From assembly GCA_000442015.1 (NCBI GenBank), contig KE560945.1, positions 1 to 64,000 on the forward strand: 64,000 nt of DNA. The letters run 5' to 3'. Positions 9,275 to 20,364 of the stretch are shown in pieces. The position numbers were made by a program, and so were the translations under genes. Numbering within the stretch: position 1 is the stretch's first letter; each line of letters begins with the position of its first letter. Origin of the DNA: Rozella allomycis CSF55. Lineage: Eukaryota > Rozellomycota. The notes under the pieces were generated by a model, which had not been told where the DNA came from, did no database searches, and saw only the letters and a program-made list of their open reading frames with translations.

Positions 9275-10585
9275 TTATTGTCCAACGCAGTTATACTTAT
9301 TTACAAGTTGACCCCCAAGTTTTATAGTTTCACAATTCTTTCCAACAAAATCTAAAAAATTGTTTAAGTCTCTAACTACAGCATACACAGAGATGATTGA
9401 AATATTCTTCCAGTTTGGATGAAAACGTGCAGCCTCATCTTCATTGATAATTGGCAGTGGGCAGGGTGACGAACTCATGTGGACACTATCAACAAAATTA
9501 AAAAACTTGCAAAGATGAAGAAATGAATCTCCCATAAACTGAACTTCTTTTAAACACAAAACAGATAGTTTCCTGCTACTTCCATATGTCGCTTGAAAAT
9601 CTCCTTGTTCAATTCTTAAATTAGACAATGAAAAACTATCCAAGTTTTTGCAGCAATTAAAAATTGATTCCAAACTTGACAAGCTCAAATATACAATCGT
9701 TTGACGTCTGGATCTACTTGTAGAAGAATGACAAACGGAGATGTCCAAATCACGCAAATGGTTAAAAGAGAATCCAAAATTCACGAATTTCTCCAATTCG
9801 TAGGACTTTGACGCTGCAAGTTGTAATTCAGATGGCTTAAAATTGGGATGTCGAAAGATTTGTTCAGGAAGTGAATTTAGCGACATTAAAAGTATTTTAG
9901 ATTCAAAACTTACGCCTTGATCAAGCAATTGTAAAAAGTCTTCAACGATTTTGGAATCTTTATAGTCGAAAATGTTAATGTTATATTGCATTGATGAACA
10001 TGTCCCCATAACTAAAGTAGAGCACGAAATGTTTTCCAATGTTGGATATTTTTTTCTTAAAGATAAACAAATTTTGATTATCTCGCGCGCATTGTAGCCG
10101 CATCCGTCAACGACAATGTTTTTCAATCGCGGTAGGTCAATCAACCCCGTAAACTCTTCGACAAATCTTCCAACTTCAGACATCAAATCTGTCCTAAAAA
10201 CAAACCTCAATTTTGTGCATTTTCCAAATTTATATGGCAAAACCGTGTTTACTTTATTCGACCAAACATTACTACTTGTTATTACTAGCACCAATTCATC
10301 AACATATGAAAGTTTATAATCTTGATAACTACTAAACAATGTTTCTAAACATTGTCTGCATCTTGAAACTGGCCAATTAAGCTGCAGAGTTTTGAAGCGG
10401 TAAGGAGCAATGAAGTCATAAAGTTGTGAATTTAAATTGGACAGCTTGCATATTTCGGAAGGTTTTAAGTGAGACAGAATATTTTGCAGGACACATTCAC
10501 CTAGAAGTTGAACCATTTCTATAACCAAAACAACAATTTTAGTAATGACATAAAATATTGTTTCATTCGAAACTTGGACATTCAA
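9275..10585 (-). CDS. F-box protein with leucine-rich C-terminal region
   Basis: An intronless 436-codon frame. After a short lead, LLGECVLQNILSHLKPSEIC and KLSNLNSQLYDFIAPYRFKT fit an F-box (Skp1-binding) domain at about residues 26-70. The remainder has irregular leucine-rich stretches (LRDLDISVCHSS, NLDSFSLSNLRIEQGDF, LSVLCLKEVQF, CETIKLGG) like F-box/LRR substrate adaptors of SCF ubiquitin ligases. Two starts are possible: ATG at 10585, which adds a hydrophobic leader (IFYVITKIVVLVIEM), or ATG at 10516 directly before the F-box, which I find more natural. The substrate is unknown. It is divergent from the PH-protein gene, 83 bp away. Confidence 0.75.
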   Translation of the reverse strand: MNVQVSNETIFYVITKIVVLVIEMVQLLGECVLQNILSHLKPSEICKLSNLNSQLYDFIAPYRFKTLQLNWPVSRCRQCLETLFSSYQDYKLSYVDELVLVITSSNVWSNKVNTVLPYKFGKCTKLRFVFRTDLMSEVGRFVEEFTGLIDLPRLKNIVVDGCGYNAREIIKICLSLRKKYPTLENISCSTLVMGTCSSMQYNINIFDYKDSKIVEDFLQLLDQGVSFESKILLMSLNSLPEQIFRHPNFKPSELQLAASKSYELEKFVNFGFSFNHLRDLDISVCHSSTSRSRRQTIVYLSLSSLESIFNCCKNLDSFSLSNLRIEQGDFQATYGSSRKLSVLCLKEVQFMGDSFLHLCKFFNFVDSVHMSSSPCPLPIINEDEAARFHPNWKNISIISVYAVVRDLNNFLDFVGKNCETIKLGGQLVNKYNCVGQ

Positions 10586-10668
10586 AGCAAAGTTCTTTTG
10601 ACATTACCAAATCGTACTAGCCCAAGCGAGTCTAAACGAAATATAACAATTACGAAATTTTCTAAAAG

Positions 10669-12307
10669 ATGAATGAAGCTACGCTGCAAAATACAGACGA
10701 AAAGATATCAATGGCAATGTTTGAAAGAATATCCAGGCTAACAAAAGTTTTGACATTTTATTACGAATATTTTGAAGGTAATACAAAATAGCCAATTCAA
10801 TATTAGAGATTAGCGAATTAAATAAGGCTGTGATAAAAACATATATTAAATTATCTAGACTAACTGAAGTAAGAATGGAACAAGGTATACACAACTTAAT
10901 TACATATAAAGAGATCCCTCCAATGACAATTCTGGTGTCTTCATCTTTAAAAACAGCCCATGGGCTAAGTGAATTGTATTCAAAATATCAAACCACGATA
11001 AACACATCAATTATTCAGAAAATAAAGGAGCACATTAATTATTTATCAAAAACAGAAAAGGTACATAATGTTAAAGATGATGAGTAATAGTTCCTTAAAG
11101 ATAAAGTAGAAAAGAATGATGCTAACAGGATAAAGCAGAAAGATATTTTGCATAACCAAATCGAGGCTCATGAAAACGTTATTGAAACCGCCTTGAAAAG
11201 ACGTGAGAATGACGCAGCCATCTTACAAGATCCATGGCTAAGTGAACAATCTCTTTTATTTACCGTGTCCAAGTATGTCAAAGAAGAAAACAATTACCGG
11301 AAAGAATTAAGAGATTCGATGACGCTTATCATGGAACTAGATAAGTCCATTACGGAAGATTTACAGAAACTTTTGGTACTTTACACAACAGAAACAGCGC
11401 AGATGTCTACACAAGCTGACGTAAATAGCTTGTTTAATTGTAAAAGGAAATAATTAAAGCACTTGCAAGAGCAAGCGTGAGTGTTAATCCAACACAGGAT
11501 ATTGAATTTACACTGAAATCAACAAACTTGAGCGTTGAAGAAATTCAAAATCCAAATTATCAAGTTCATCTTGAAGACATGACCAAAGAGGTTCTTCATT
11601 CTCTTGTCATTCGTCAGCCAAAATTGCAACCCGATCAAAACGGTGGGAATTCGCCTATCAGTTCAAGAAGATTGCACAAAATTTTAAAAACTGGAATCCT
11701 TCAAAGGCCAGGTAGGATAAGAAAGTCTAAATTCAAACCTTCATTCTTTATTTTGACAGAGTCTGGTTACCTTCATGTATACGATGTCAATTTGTTTCCC
11801 AGACCTTCAGGATTAAACAAAAATGATTATTCTTATATAAGCGCAACATGCAGCACAAGTTATGAGTCTCTTGCACAGCCTAAATCCAGCATTTGTTTAA
11901 CTTATTGTCACTTGCAAATTGTGGATGCAGTTAATTTTGTTTTTGAAATAATCCCAAGAAATTCAAGTTCATTTTTTAACTTTTCTGATAACAAGCACAC
12001 TTTAAAGGCAGTTACTGAAGAAGAAATGGTAGACTGGTGTGTGATTCTGAAAACCAAATGCGCAAAGCACGCTGCCACACAAATACCTCAAAGTCAGAAC
12101 AATATTTCTACCCCTCCAGATGAAGATGGAAACTTGGAACAAAGTACACAGAGTTTAAAGATAGATGACAATGAAGATCAATTTCGTCAGGAAGATGAGA
12201 AAGTGCAGATTCCGATCGTTACAAATGATGTTGTTGTGATAAATAATTCTATCATACCAGAATCGGAATCAAATGTACCCGCGCCCAGCTTTAATCCCTG
12301 GGGTTAA
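10669..12307 (+). CDS. SLM1/2-like PH-domain protein with N-terminal helical (BAR-like) region
   Basis: Three introns (10778-10806, 29 nt; 11061-11090, 30 nt; 11440-11459, 20 nt) join four exons. The first about 290 residues are helical and charged (EEISELNKAVIKTYIKLSRL, KFLKDKVEKNDANRIKQKDI), consistent with an F-BAR-like dimer region. A PH domain follows at LKTGILQRPGRIRKSKFKPS, FFILTESGYLHVYD and closes at LKAVTEEEMVDWCVILK. The tail is acidic and low complexity. This order and the SGYLHVYD signature resemble fungal Slm1/Slm2, PI(4,5)P2-binding effectors of TORC2 at the plasma membrane; the specific orthology is inferred. The third intron is among the shortest in the window; removing it avoids a stop and keeps the frame. 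Confidence 0.7.
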
Positions 12308-12441
12308 ATAAATTTTTGCTTCCTTTACGTACAATATTAGTTAATGAGAAGAGTTCTAATGCCCATGAGGAGATACGCAAATATATCAGAATTATTAAAT
12401 CTAACGAATTTATTGTAATTACATATATCATACACATATTT

Positions 12442-14056
12442 TTATCGAATTCTTGAAAATTCATCCAAGAGTGATCTCTGAACTTTAGTTCCGTTCCTTT
12501 TATCGAAAATGTTCCAAAATCGCAAAGTTTCGTCTCCTGCTCCAGTAACTACCGTTTGTCCGTCTGGTGACATGGCTAAATACAAGACGCGAGATGTATG
12601 GCCCGTCAGAGTCGCTAGTTGCGTCATGCTAGGGTATTTCCACACCGTCACTTGATTCTGGGAATAACCATGTGTCGAAACGATCTCGTTTGAATTTTTG
12701 GACCACGCCAAATTACAAACCTTTGTAAATAGTACACATTAGTTACTTGTGATCCGGTATCAATAGCGTTAATCGATGATCCAGTAATCGTATTCCAGAA
12801 CCTTATATGCCTATCGGCTGTACCACCACCACTGGCAAGCAGCCCAGGCTTCATTATGTTTCCAATGCCATATTACTTGATGTGGAGACCAATCAATTGC
12901 CTTCACAGCTGCTTTATGATCACTAAATTTGTAAAGAGGTTTTTCATTTAGTTTATCCCACACTAGCAACTTATTATCATTTCCACCAGAAGCTAGCTGC
13001 TGATTATGAACATTCCATTTCAAACCGCAAATCTATTATGATTTTAACTGGCTCTTACTTCCTGCTTATGTCCAGTCACCTTTTTTACAAAAGCATCCGC
13101 GCTTCTGACGTCTCGATGAATAATATTCTTGTCTCTACTCCCGGTTGTTAAAATATTGGAATTCCATGTCATGGACCCTATATTTTTGAAAGTAGCCATT
13201 GTTACCAACTCTTGACACATGACCGGTTAATGCTCTAACTCGCTTTTGTTTCTGTACATCCCATAACTGGACCCATCCTTCCATTGTTCCTATTGCAAGA
13301 TGTGACCCAGTGTTCATCCAAGACAAAGATGCAACAGTATCAAATGCACCGAGATCACAAAGTTTCGATACTTTGCATGTTGCAGCGCTCCATAAATACA
13401 CACAATTTCCTAATCCAACCGCCATCACATTCTGAGAAGACCAGTCCACAAGGTTTAAATAAAAATCATCCTATTTGGTGGTATATAACATTCTACTTGC
13501 AGTTCAGGCGCGTCAAGTACTTTGAATGGCGTCTTTGAAATAAACCTCTGATTCTTCATTGGCGAAGATAAAATCGCTTGCCCTTTGGAGCTGATTGGAG
13601 ACATTGTGTAGAAATGCTTCATCGGAGAATCATTTTTTAAAATATCTGTCGTTGTTTCAGAGTATTGGAATAGTTTTTTTCGCACTGATGATGTTGCAAT
13701 ATTTATGTCCGTGGCGAATTTTCTATTTGGGGTTGAGGGATCTTCTTTAGATACTAGTTCGCTTTGAAGCAGCGACATGTAAACATTTTCTTCTACTTGC
13801 ATAATTCAATGCATACCTCTTTGATTTTTTTGATCTTTCATATGAATTTCCAAAGAATTGAATTCGTATTTTCCCGCCAGATCGTCTTCTAGTGATGGGA
13901 TAAACCATAAAATGACCATTAATGCTAATTACCTATCAGCGCACAGCTTTTTTGCTGAAGATCTAATGGGAGAATAAATGTCTCTTGCCCGATCTTTTTT
14001 TGGGGTTGTTGGTATTTGCATCGGACGGAAAGGTAAACAATAACGTTGCAAAACAT
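12442..14056 (-). CDS. CDH1: APC/C activator CDH1/FZR1 (WD40)
   Basis: CDH1 brings substrates to the anaphase-promoting complex in late mitosis and G1. The reconstructed product has a C-box-like ADRFIPS, the linker [25 protein letters not shown], and seven WD40 blades ([88 protein letters not shown]), ending FSRIR, the IR tail that docks on the APC/C. IR ending and [12 protein letters not shown] favour Cdh1 over Cdc20. Introns: 12721-12746, 12849-12876, 13033-13058, 13178-13205, 13471-13496, 13796-13816 and 13906-13932. The last interrupts the C-box codon and ends in TG instead of AG. The C-box arginine after FIPS is replaced by leucine (FIPSLEDD). The start ATG ([10 protein letters not shown]) is the first in the frame. 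Confidence 0.92.
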
Positions 14057-14137
14057 TATATGAATACAAGGACATAGATAATGAAATGCAAAATTTATTG
14101 CAATAATCTTTTAATGCGACTTTATTTGATTTATAAA

Positions 14138-16179
14138 TTAGTTGTTTAATGTCATAATATTAGAAATGAAAGCTAGCAGACTATCATTGGTCCAGTAGCT
14201 ACTGTGAGCTGAAATAGAGTTTAAGTATTGATTATATATAATTGAGGAGCTACTACAAAATTGATAATCGACGCGTCCGTAATTGTTGAACTTGAAGAGA
14301 GTAGAAATCGGCGCTTCCTCGGGGTAGACTTTATTGTCGCCATCCTTATCGATTTCTTTTATTGGTTCCAATGTTTGAGAGTGTTTAATTATAATTTTGC
14401 AGTGAGACTTTGCAGCTGAGTTTGATCGAGTCTAAATGAAATTTTACATTTAATTTTACCCTTGAAAGACTTCTTCCTTGAGCGCAAGGCAAAAGACTAG
14501 CTGGTTCGTCTTTAGCCTCCCTGCAAAACAAAGGCTCCAGTCGATAGGCTACAGGATCATTGATATCTGCAAAATTGAATATATTCTTGCAGCTTAAAAT
14601 AGCTATTTTTTCCATGTCTTGGTTGGGTAAATCTTTTATCAATTTGTGCGTTTCTGTATCATTGCCGCCCAAAACTGTTAAGCCCTTCAACAAAATAAAT
14701 ACACCCAAGGGAGATCCAATCGCAAAAACATTTTCAACGGGAAATTTTAAAGTCTGTGAGCTTTCTGGTGCTTTGGAAAAGAACGGTGTAGGCATCCAAT
14801 CTGCAAGAATGTTCAAAAAGGATTCGCGACTTCCCTGAGATTCAAGTGTTTTAATCTTTTGGTTAGTCACAATGTCGAAAGTGATAACAGATCCCAATGA
14901 ATGCGACAAAAATGATATTTTTCCTTTAAAATGCGGATTTGCTTTTACAAACAAATCATACAAGTTATTCAATTGTTCTGTGGCCGTATCAACAATAACA
15001 GAAGAATAAGCAGGACTCATGTAGAGCAATACGTCCAACAGTATTTCTGAAAACAGACCACGCACTTTCGGTATAGTTCGAAGCGATATATCATTCAATA
15101 AACTTTCAAACTTTTCGCTTTCTTGGTGACTTCTGATGGTATCCTCGACATTTATATTGATTCTTGTTCGCCATTCTATCGGTAGAACCATAAATTTCTT
15201 CTTTGGATCTTTGGCTAATCCGTCAAAAGTGGAACGTAGCATATCCGCGATAGAGAATACATCTCCATCTTTTTTAATATATCTTTTTTGTCCAATCCTA
15301 TTTAAATTTTTATGTTATTGGATACCCGTGTACGACAAACAGCAGGTTTGAATATTCACAAGATTCATTCTGAGCTGAATATTCACCGACCGCAATGGAT
15401 CTTACATAATTAGAATATTTTTCTGAAATAGGGTTATTCAAAAGTTTGATCTGATTATTATATTTGTTGGCGGTTTCTCTGAATCTGTTCATTCCTCTAC
15501 AGAATTTGTAACTTGGAATCTTTATTGACTTTGAAATGGGTAAAAAATCAAAAAAAGACTTTGCAATTTTAATGGTGCCATTTTTATCATGAACGTAAGC
15601 CCTTTCCCTTCTTCCAGCAATAAAATGCACTTTCATGAAAGAGAATTCATCTTCAAAATCCATTTCCACAAAAGAAAACTTTTTGCTCTTCCGAAATATA
15701 TTTTTATTCGAGATCTTTTCACTCTTGTCATCACCTTCTGGCTCGTCCATTATTTCCTCTGTTGACGTAATAAAATGTTCATGCTGTTTATAAGAACCTT
15801 CTAAAAGCACTTCAAGATTTGAAGGGCAAGGTATAATACATGTATCTCCTTTGAAAAACCATTTTGACCTATTTCAAACTAATGAATATGCATACCTTCG
15901 CACTTCGTAGTAGTGGCCTTCCCAGTAATAAGGTTTCATAATCATCAAATCTAAGTCAACTTGGAAAAGTTTGTGATCTAAAACTAGTATATTTTCTTTG
16001 GTCTCAGTTGCTTCTTGCGTTGAATTCTTCTTTCTATAACCTTCTTCTAAAGAAAGATAATCTGTATAGCTAAAGGGCAGCCATTTTTGTGGTTGGGAAG
16101 CTCTAAATGATTTAAACGAGTCATAAAGTATTTCAGATTTCTTTTCTTCAATAGAATAGAACCACCACGATAAAATCAT
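14138..16179 (-). CDS. DDHD-domain phospholipase A1 family protein (intracellular PA-PLA1)
   Basis: Four exons; introns 14432-14459 (28 nt), 15298-15325 (28), 15869-15895 (27). The start MILSWWFYSIEEKK opens a WWE-like region. Removing intron two restores the VVHGIG signature (oxyanion motif of the family). The nucleophile is in FLSHSLGSVITFDI (a GHSLGS variant with Ser for the first Gly). NIFNFADINDPVAYRLEPLF is the DDHD-type segment, and the last exon ends with GRVDYQF and SAHSSYWTNDS, the distal DDHD end. Homologues (DDHD1/2, SEC23IP, yeast YOR022C) hydrolyse phosphatidic acid and act at ER/Golgi or mitochondria. Location here is not shown by a targeting signal. Confidence 0.88.
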
Positions 16180-16710
16180 TTGACTTAGCCACCTAGTTAG
16201 AGTTAATTATAGCGTTGTGATTAAAACATATCAACAAAATCAACAAAATTTGTTTTATTAAGGTTACCTTTAGAATGATTATTATGGATCTGCCTTGTCC
16301 AAATAGGTGATATGGCCCAAACATCATCAATTANTAGGTAATATGGCCCAAACATCATCAATTACCTTTGAGCAAAACATTTAAAAATATTTAACAGGTG
16401 GAGAGCTCATACGCGGCGTTCTTACACTTTGTGTACTACATGATTAAATTCGTTTATGAAAATCTGGAACACAGAACACACGGATGAAATGAAATTGCTA
16501 CATATTCGATGTCACGATTTAACTGCACATGTCGTTGAACTGGTTGCTTTGAAAACCTGTAACTTTTTCTTTATAGTATAAGTAAATATACTTACTTGCC
16601 AGCGATATTATATTTCCGGGCACTTTACTGACGAAGAAATTCAAATGGAGTTTTTCACGATAAAACGTCAAAATTTATTATATATTTGATGGAGTTTATA
16701 CCCGAAGGTA
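16180..16710. other. Intergenic spacer with a scaffold join
   Basis: Non-coding AT-rich sequence. Around the N at 16335 about 28 bases (ATATGGCCCAAACATCATCA plus flanks) occur on both sides, another unmerged overlap. No gene was seen. Confidence 0.6.
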
Positions 16711-17820
16711 TCATGATCTCGCAGCGTTTTGGGCCATGCGGTCTGCTTTGTCATTCCAAAAACTCTCCCAATTTTTCTTTTTCGTATGTGATCTTACATG
16801 CTGCCAAATTATTATTCTCTTTCCGATAACTTGTACTAGCTCTATCAGTAAATCCTTGTTTAAAACAGGTAGGCCGTCTGCCTTTTTCCAATCTCTTTTC
16901 ATCCATTCAGTTACCCATGCAGTCATCGATCGTATCAATAGCATAGAGTCGGTGTATATGTATAAAGTTTTTGATTGTGATGGATCTTCTTTGTTGGCTC
17001 GTTTAATCGCCTCTATTGCAGCCAAATACTCTGCCCGATTGTTTGTTTTCTTTCCCCCTGAAAGTTTGGCAGATGTATTCCAATTTTCGTTGTGTGGAAA
17101 TACAGCAGCCCAGCCAGCTTTACAATAAAAGGAGCCGTTAGAAATAGCACTACCGTCTGTAAAACAAACTAATGTTTCCCTATCCTGAGGATTGGGGTCT
17201 CCGGCTTGCCTAAATGGTTTCATGTTAACTCGAAGGATGTCTAGTTTCGGGTCTAAATCTTCCTGTGTATTCATTGATTCTTTCTTGTTTTGATTTACAA
17301 ACTCCTCTGCCTCCTTCAGTGTTTTAAACTTGCGAAACCTTGCATTTGGGAATCCTTTAATTTCCTTTTCTGCATCTTTCCAGGTTCTATATATACCCGG
17401 AGTTTTTCCAATCGCTACAGCATAAAATGGCATTTCTATAGAATCATTGTTACGCGATATAAGCTCATAAACTGGCTTTGAGTGAAAATTTTGACATGTT
17501 ATCTCTTTTTCTGGTTTCCTATAAATTTCTGTAGTCTTTCTATTTGCTATTGCAAAATTCTCCTCTTCGGATGATTCTACTGTTGCTCTTTGTTCAAGAG
17601 TTGACTCCTTTATTATTATTTTAAAATTATGATTGTCTTTTTGAACTTTGTGACATATTATTTCGGGAGGTTTATGACGATTAACGAATTCAGCGGCTTG
17701 TTCTTTTAGTCTAAATTTCTGAAACTTTGCGTTCGGATATCCTTTAACTTCTTTTTCGCAATCACACCAGTTTGAATATATGCCTGGATTTCTTCCCACC
17801 GCCACAGCATAGTAGGACAT
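16711..17820 (-). CDS. Ribonuclease H1 with two viroplasmin-like domains
   Basis: A 369-residue intronless protein. Two N-terminal Cauli_VI/viroplasmin-type hybrid-binding domains are seen at about residues 2-48 (YYAVAVGRNPGIYSNW) and 132-178 (FYAVAIGKTPGIYRTWKDAE). The C-terminal RNase H fold holds all four acidic catalytic residues: Asp in FTDGS, Glu in NNRAEY, Asp in IYTDS and Asp in WNDKADRMA. RNase H1 removes RNA from RNA:DNA hybrids in nucleus or mitochondria. The duplicated hybrid-binding domain is typical of fungal enzymes rather than retroelement RNase H. No mitochondrial leader is evident. Its start codon lies 17 bp from the scaffold join at 17837, so an upstream exon cannot be excluded. 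Confidence 0.9.
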   Translation of the reverse strand: MSYYAVAVGRNPGIYSNWCDCEKEVKGYPNAKFQKFRLKEQAAEFVNRHKPPEIICHKVQKDNHNFKIIIKESTLEQRATVESSEEENFAIANRKTTEIYRKPEKEITCQNFHSKPVYELISRNNDSIEMPFYAVAIGKTPGIYRTWKDAEKEIKGFPNARFRKFKTLKEAEEFVNQNKKESMNTQEDLDPKLDILRVNMKPFRQAGDPNPQDRETLVCFTDGSAISNGSFYCKAGWAAVFPHNENWNTSAKLSGGKKTNNRAEYLAAIEAIKRANKEDPSQSKTLYIYTDSMLLIRSMTAWVTEWMKRDWKKADGLPVLNKDLLIELVQVIGKRIIIWQHVRSHTKKKNWESFWNDKADRMAQNAARS

Positions 17821-17836
17821 CTTTTGGGATAAAGAA

Positions 17837-17837
17837 N
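17837..17837. other. Scaffold join (N)
   Basis: A single N separates the RNase H1 start from the retroelement fragment; adjacency of the two is not proven. No duplicated flank is visible here. Confidence 0.8.
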
Positions 17838-18345
17838 TACGAGCCTTGTAATAATGATGGATGGGTCAAAGTTTCTATGGATAATAATATTGATAACGTC
17901 AATTTAGTGTCCACTGCAAACAATTGCGAAGAAGATTTTCAAAATTTATTGTCGTTCTTGAAAAGCAAAGTAATTTAGATCATAACCAAAAGGCATCCTT
18001 AATTGAACTTTGTACAAAATATCGGCAGGCATTTGTTCGTTCTGATAGTCAATCATCTGTTTGTAAAGTTGGTAAATATCATATTAATACGGGCGAACAT
18101 AATCCAATCAGAAGCCCACCATATCGTGCTTCTCCAGCTGAACGAGAAATTATTGCATCAGTGGTAAAAAAAGGATTGGATGCAGGTGTAATTAGTCCTT
18201 CGGATAGTCCTTGGCGATCTCCAGTGTTGGTAGTACCGAAAACAGATGGAAGTCCTTGAATGTGTATAGATTACAGAAGACTAAATAATATTACAATTCA
18301 AGATGCTTATCCTTTATCTAGAATTGACGATTCAGAAGAAAAATA
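17838..18345 (+). pseudogene. Ty3/gypsy-type retrotransposon pol fragment (broken)
   Basis: The stretch encodes the junction before and the first part of a Ty3/gypsy reverse transcriptase: YHINTGEHNPIRSPPYR, SPAEREIIASVVKKGLDAGV, ISPSDSPWRSPVLVVPKTDG and, after an in-frame TGA at about 18257, CIDYRRLN and DAYPLSRIDD. It then stops at 18343 before the catalytic YxDD region. A frame change near 17970 joins two partial frames. It is cut on the left by the scaffold join and on the right abruptly, so it is a relic unable to move by itself. No LTR or gag was seen nearby. Confidence 0.8.
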
Positions 18346-18352
18346 AACTTTA

Positions 18353-19432
18353 TTAAACTAATTTTACACCTTGGCATATTTGAATGATTCCGATAACGAC
18401 TTCGCATAAAACCAAAACAATTATTATCCATTCCAATTTTTCAACTAATAAATGAGTTCAAAGTAACAATTACAATGGAAACTTGTTAGGTGCTCTCTAA
18501 ATATCCCAAGCATATCACCAAGGACTTCACACCTTTGATTAAGAATTGATATTCTCTGTGAAATTTCAAGGTAACCTTACGTTAAGGATGTTTTTATAAT
18601 CAACCTCTGATATGCTGATATAGATTTTGACCGTTTGGCTCCTGCCAAAAGATTTCAGGCACGTCCAGAACATTTGAAACTAAATTCACATTCATTCTCA
18701 TCGCATAAAGTTGTCCGATTTTGGATGTTATTGTTTTCCTAAAATAGGAATAGTCACACAGTACCTCTCCATTGTGATATTTCCTTCACGCATTAATTCT
18801 AACGGTATAGATCTGTTAGATTCGATTACATAATCCATTTTCTTTTCAAATAAAGATAGTTTAGATGATTGGGCTAAAGCATGCGAAGCAGCAAGTTTTG
18901 AGATGAAGTTACCATCGCCGAGTTGTATAACATCGTCTGAAATCTTTACCGTTTCCCCAGGTTTAATAAAATATTTGTAGCTTTCAGAATATCTTTCACT
19001 TGAAGATATCGATTCTACTTCAAAGCCTGAAATGTGACTCAATATTAAATTTTCTTCTTGGGCGCTACAATTCCAGAAAACAACAACACCATATTCAAAA
19101 AAGAATAAATCGCAGGGATTATGACATGAAGGCATCAAATAATGAGTATATATAACATCATAAAATTGTTTTGGATATGTCTTTCTCTCTTGTTTAAGCC
19201 CGTCAAGCCAATTAATTAGTTCGTATGTTTTGTAAGAGCTAATTAGAAAATGGGATGTAAATTACTTTGAAGTACAATATACGCTAAGTCTAGATAAATA
19301 ATCCAGATGTGTGGGAGAAATATGATCTTCACTTTCAGGAATCGTTTCAATCAATTCAACTATTTTCTTTTTATATACAATAGGTGAACACAAATGATGA
19401 TCCTCATTGCCAACATAATTATTTTCTTTCAT
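18353..19432 (-). CDS. RMD1/RMND1 (DUF155, YagE-like) family membrane protein
   Basis: Five exons; introns 18443-18480 (38 nt), 18576-18604 (29), 18739-18764 (26), 19239-19265 (27). The product follows the DUF155 pattern: DLFFFEYGVVVFWNCSAQEE, KISDDVIQLGDG, KLAASHALAQSSKLSLFEKK, IPLELMREGNITMERK, then LYAMRMNVNLVSNVLDVPE, IFWQEPNGQNLYQ, YLEISQRISILNQR and the final hydrophobic LEWIIIVLVLCEVVIGII. Yeast Rmd1/Rmd8/Sif relatives and human RMND1 share this build; RMND1 anchors mitochondrial ribosomes. The start MKENNYVGNED is the only in-frame ATG; no clear mitochondrial leader follows. The gene is divergent from SSU72 with only 49 bp between start codons. Confidence 0.85.
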
Positions 19433-19481
19433 AAATGTAAACAAACATAAAACATTTAACTGAGTGGCTAAGTGAAAGAAG

Positions 19482-20112
19482 AATGGCAAGGCCTAAATTT
19501 GCCTGTATTTGCGCAAACAATCAGAATCGTTCCATGGAGGCTCATTATGTCTTGAAGTAAAATTTTAAATATTCTCATTAAAGTAAACACGGGTTTGATG
19601 TTTGCTCATTTGGGACAGGTGCAAAAGTTAAGCTCCCTGGGCCTTCTATAGACAGGCCTAACATATATGATTTTGGAACACCATATACGGATATGTACGA
19701 AGAACTGAAGCGTCAAGACTCTGATCTGTAATCAAATAGAGTAATATGGCATAGATATGTTCAGAATGGTGTATATTACATGCTCGAACGGAATATGAAA
19801 ATAAAGAAAGCCCCAGAAAGATTCCAAGATTCAAAGAAAATTTTAGATTTCCTGATAACTTGTGAAGAGAGATGCTACAATGCCGTAGTGGAAGAATTGA
19901 CCAAACGGGGAGGGACGGAAGGTATTCCTGTCCACGTTTTTAACTTTGACATACCGGATACCAATGAAGACGCAGCCATTGGTGCTAGAGCTATAAAGGA
20001 CTTTGCCGAGTTAATAGAGCAGAATTACAAAGACCTGGATATTGATGAGCTTGCCAAAAATTTTCAATCAAAGACTAACTTGAGGATTTTGTACACCCTT
20101 TCATTTTATTGA
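19482..20112 (+). CDS. SSU72: RNA polymerase II CTD phosphatase SSU72
   Basis: SSU72 dephosphorylates Ser5/Ser7 of the Pol II C-terminal domain and belongs to the 3'-end processing machinery. Introns 19557-19583 and 19728-19754 (27 nt each) interrupt three exons. The CX5R active site is intact in CANNQNRSMEAHYVL, followed by FGTGAKVKLPGPSIDRPNIY, DFGTPYTDMYEELKRQD, VITCEERCYNAVVEEL-like LITCEERCYNAVVEEL, NFDIPDTNEDAAIGARAI and the C-terminal KTNLRILYTLSFY. Length (about 192 aa) is normal. Both 27-nt introns begin with an in-frame stop if retained. Confidence 0.95.
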
Positions 20113-20364
20113 ATAAATAGTTTTAGTTAAATTATATTCGCTGTGATATTTGAAATAATCCGATGATGATTTACCAAGCACGAAATAAGGTTTCGTTTTT
20201 AACTTTTTCTTATTTTTGAAAATGAATTGGTTGATAGACGAAAAATATGAGAAAGATTTCCAAAGATGGGGAAGATATTCGAATGTTAAATGTATAATCT
20301 TTTATTTTCACTATTAAGATGTAAAGAATCCCCAGACGGTAAATTGATTTTTCTCTTGTAACAT

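Noticed and set aside
12442-13802. Series of separate small WD40 ORFs
   Set aside because: They are exons of a single CDH1 gene separated by 21-28 nt introns, not several genes or a frameshifted pseudogene.
16711-17820. RNase H as part of the neighbouring gypsy element
   Set aside because: The two viroplasmin domains and standalone structure are those of cellular fungal RNase H1; it is on the opposite strand and across a scaffold join.
18257-18259. TGA before CIDYRRLN in the retroelement as evidence for stop-codon recoding
   Set aside because: TGA is used as a normal terminator elsewhere (for example SSU72, TAF7), and the fragment is otherwise broken.
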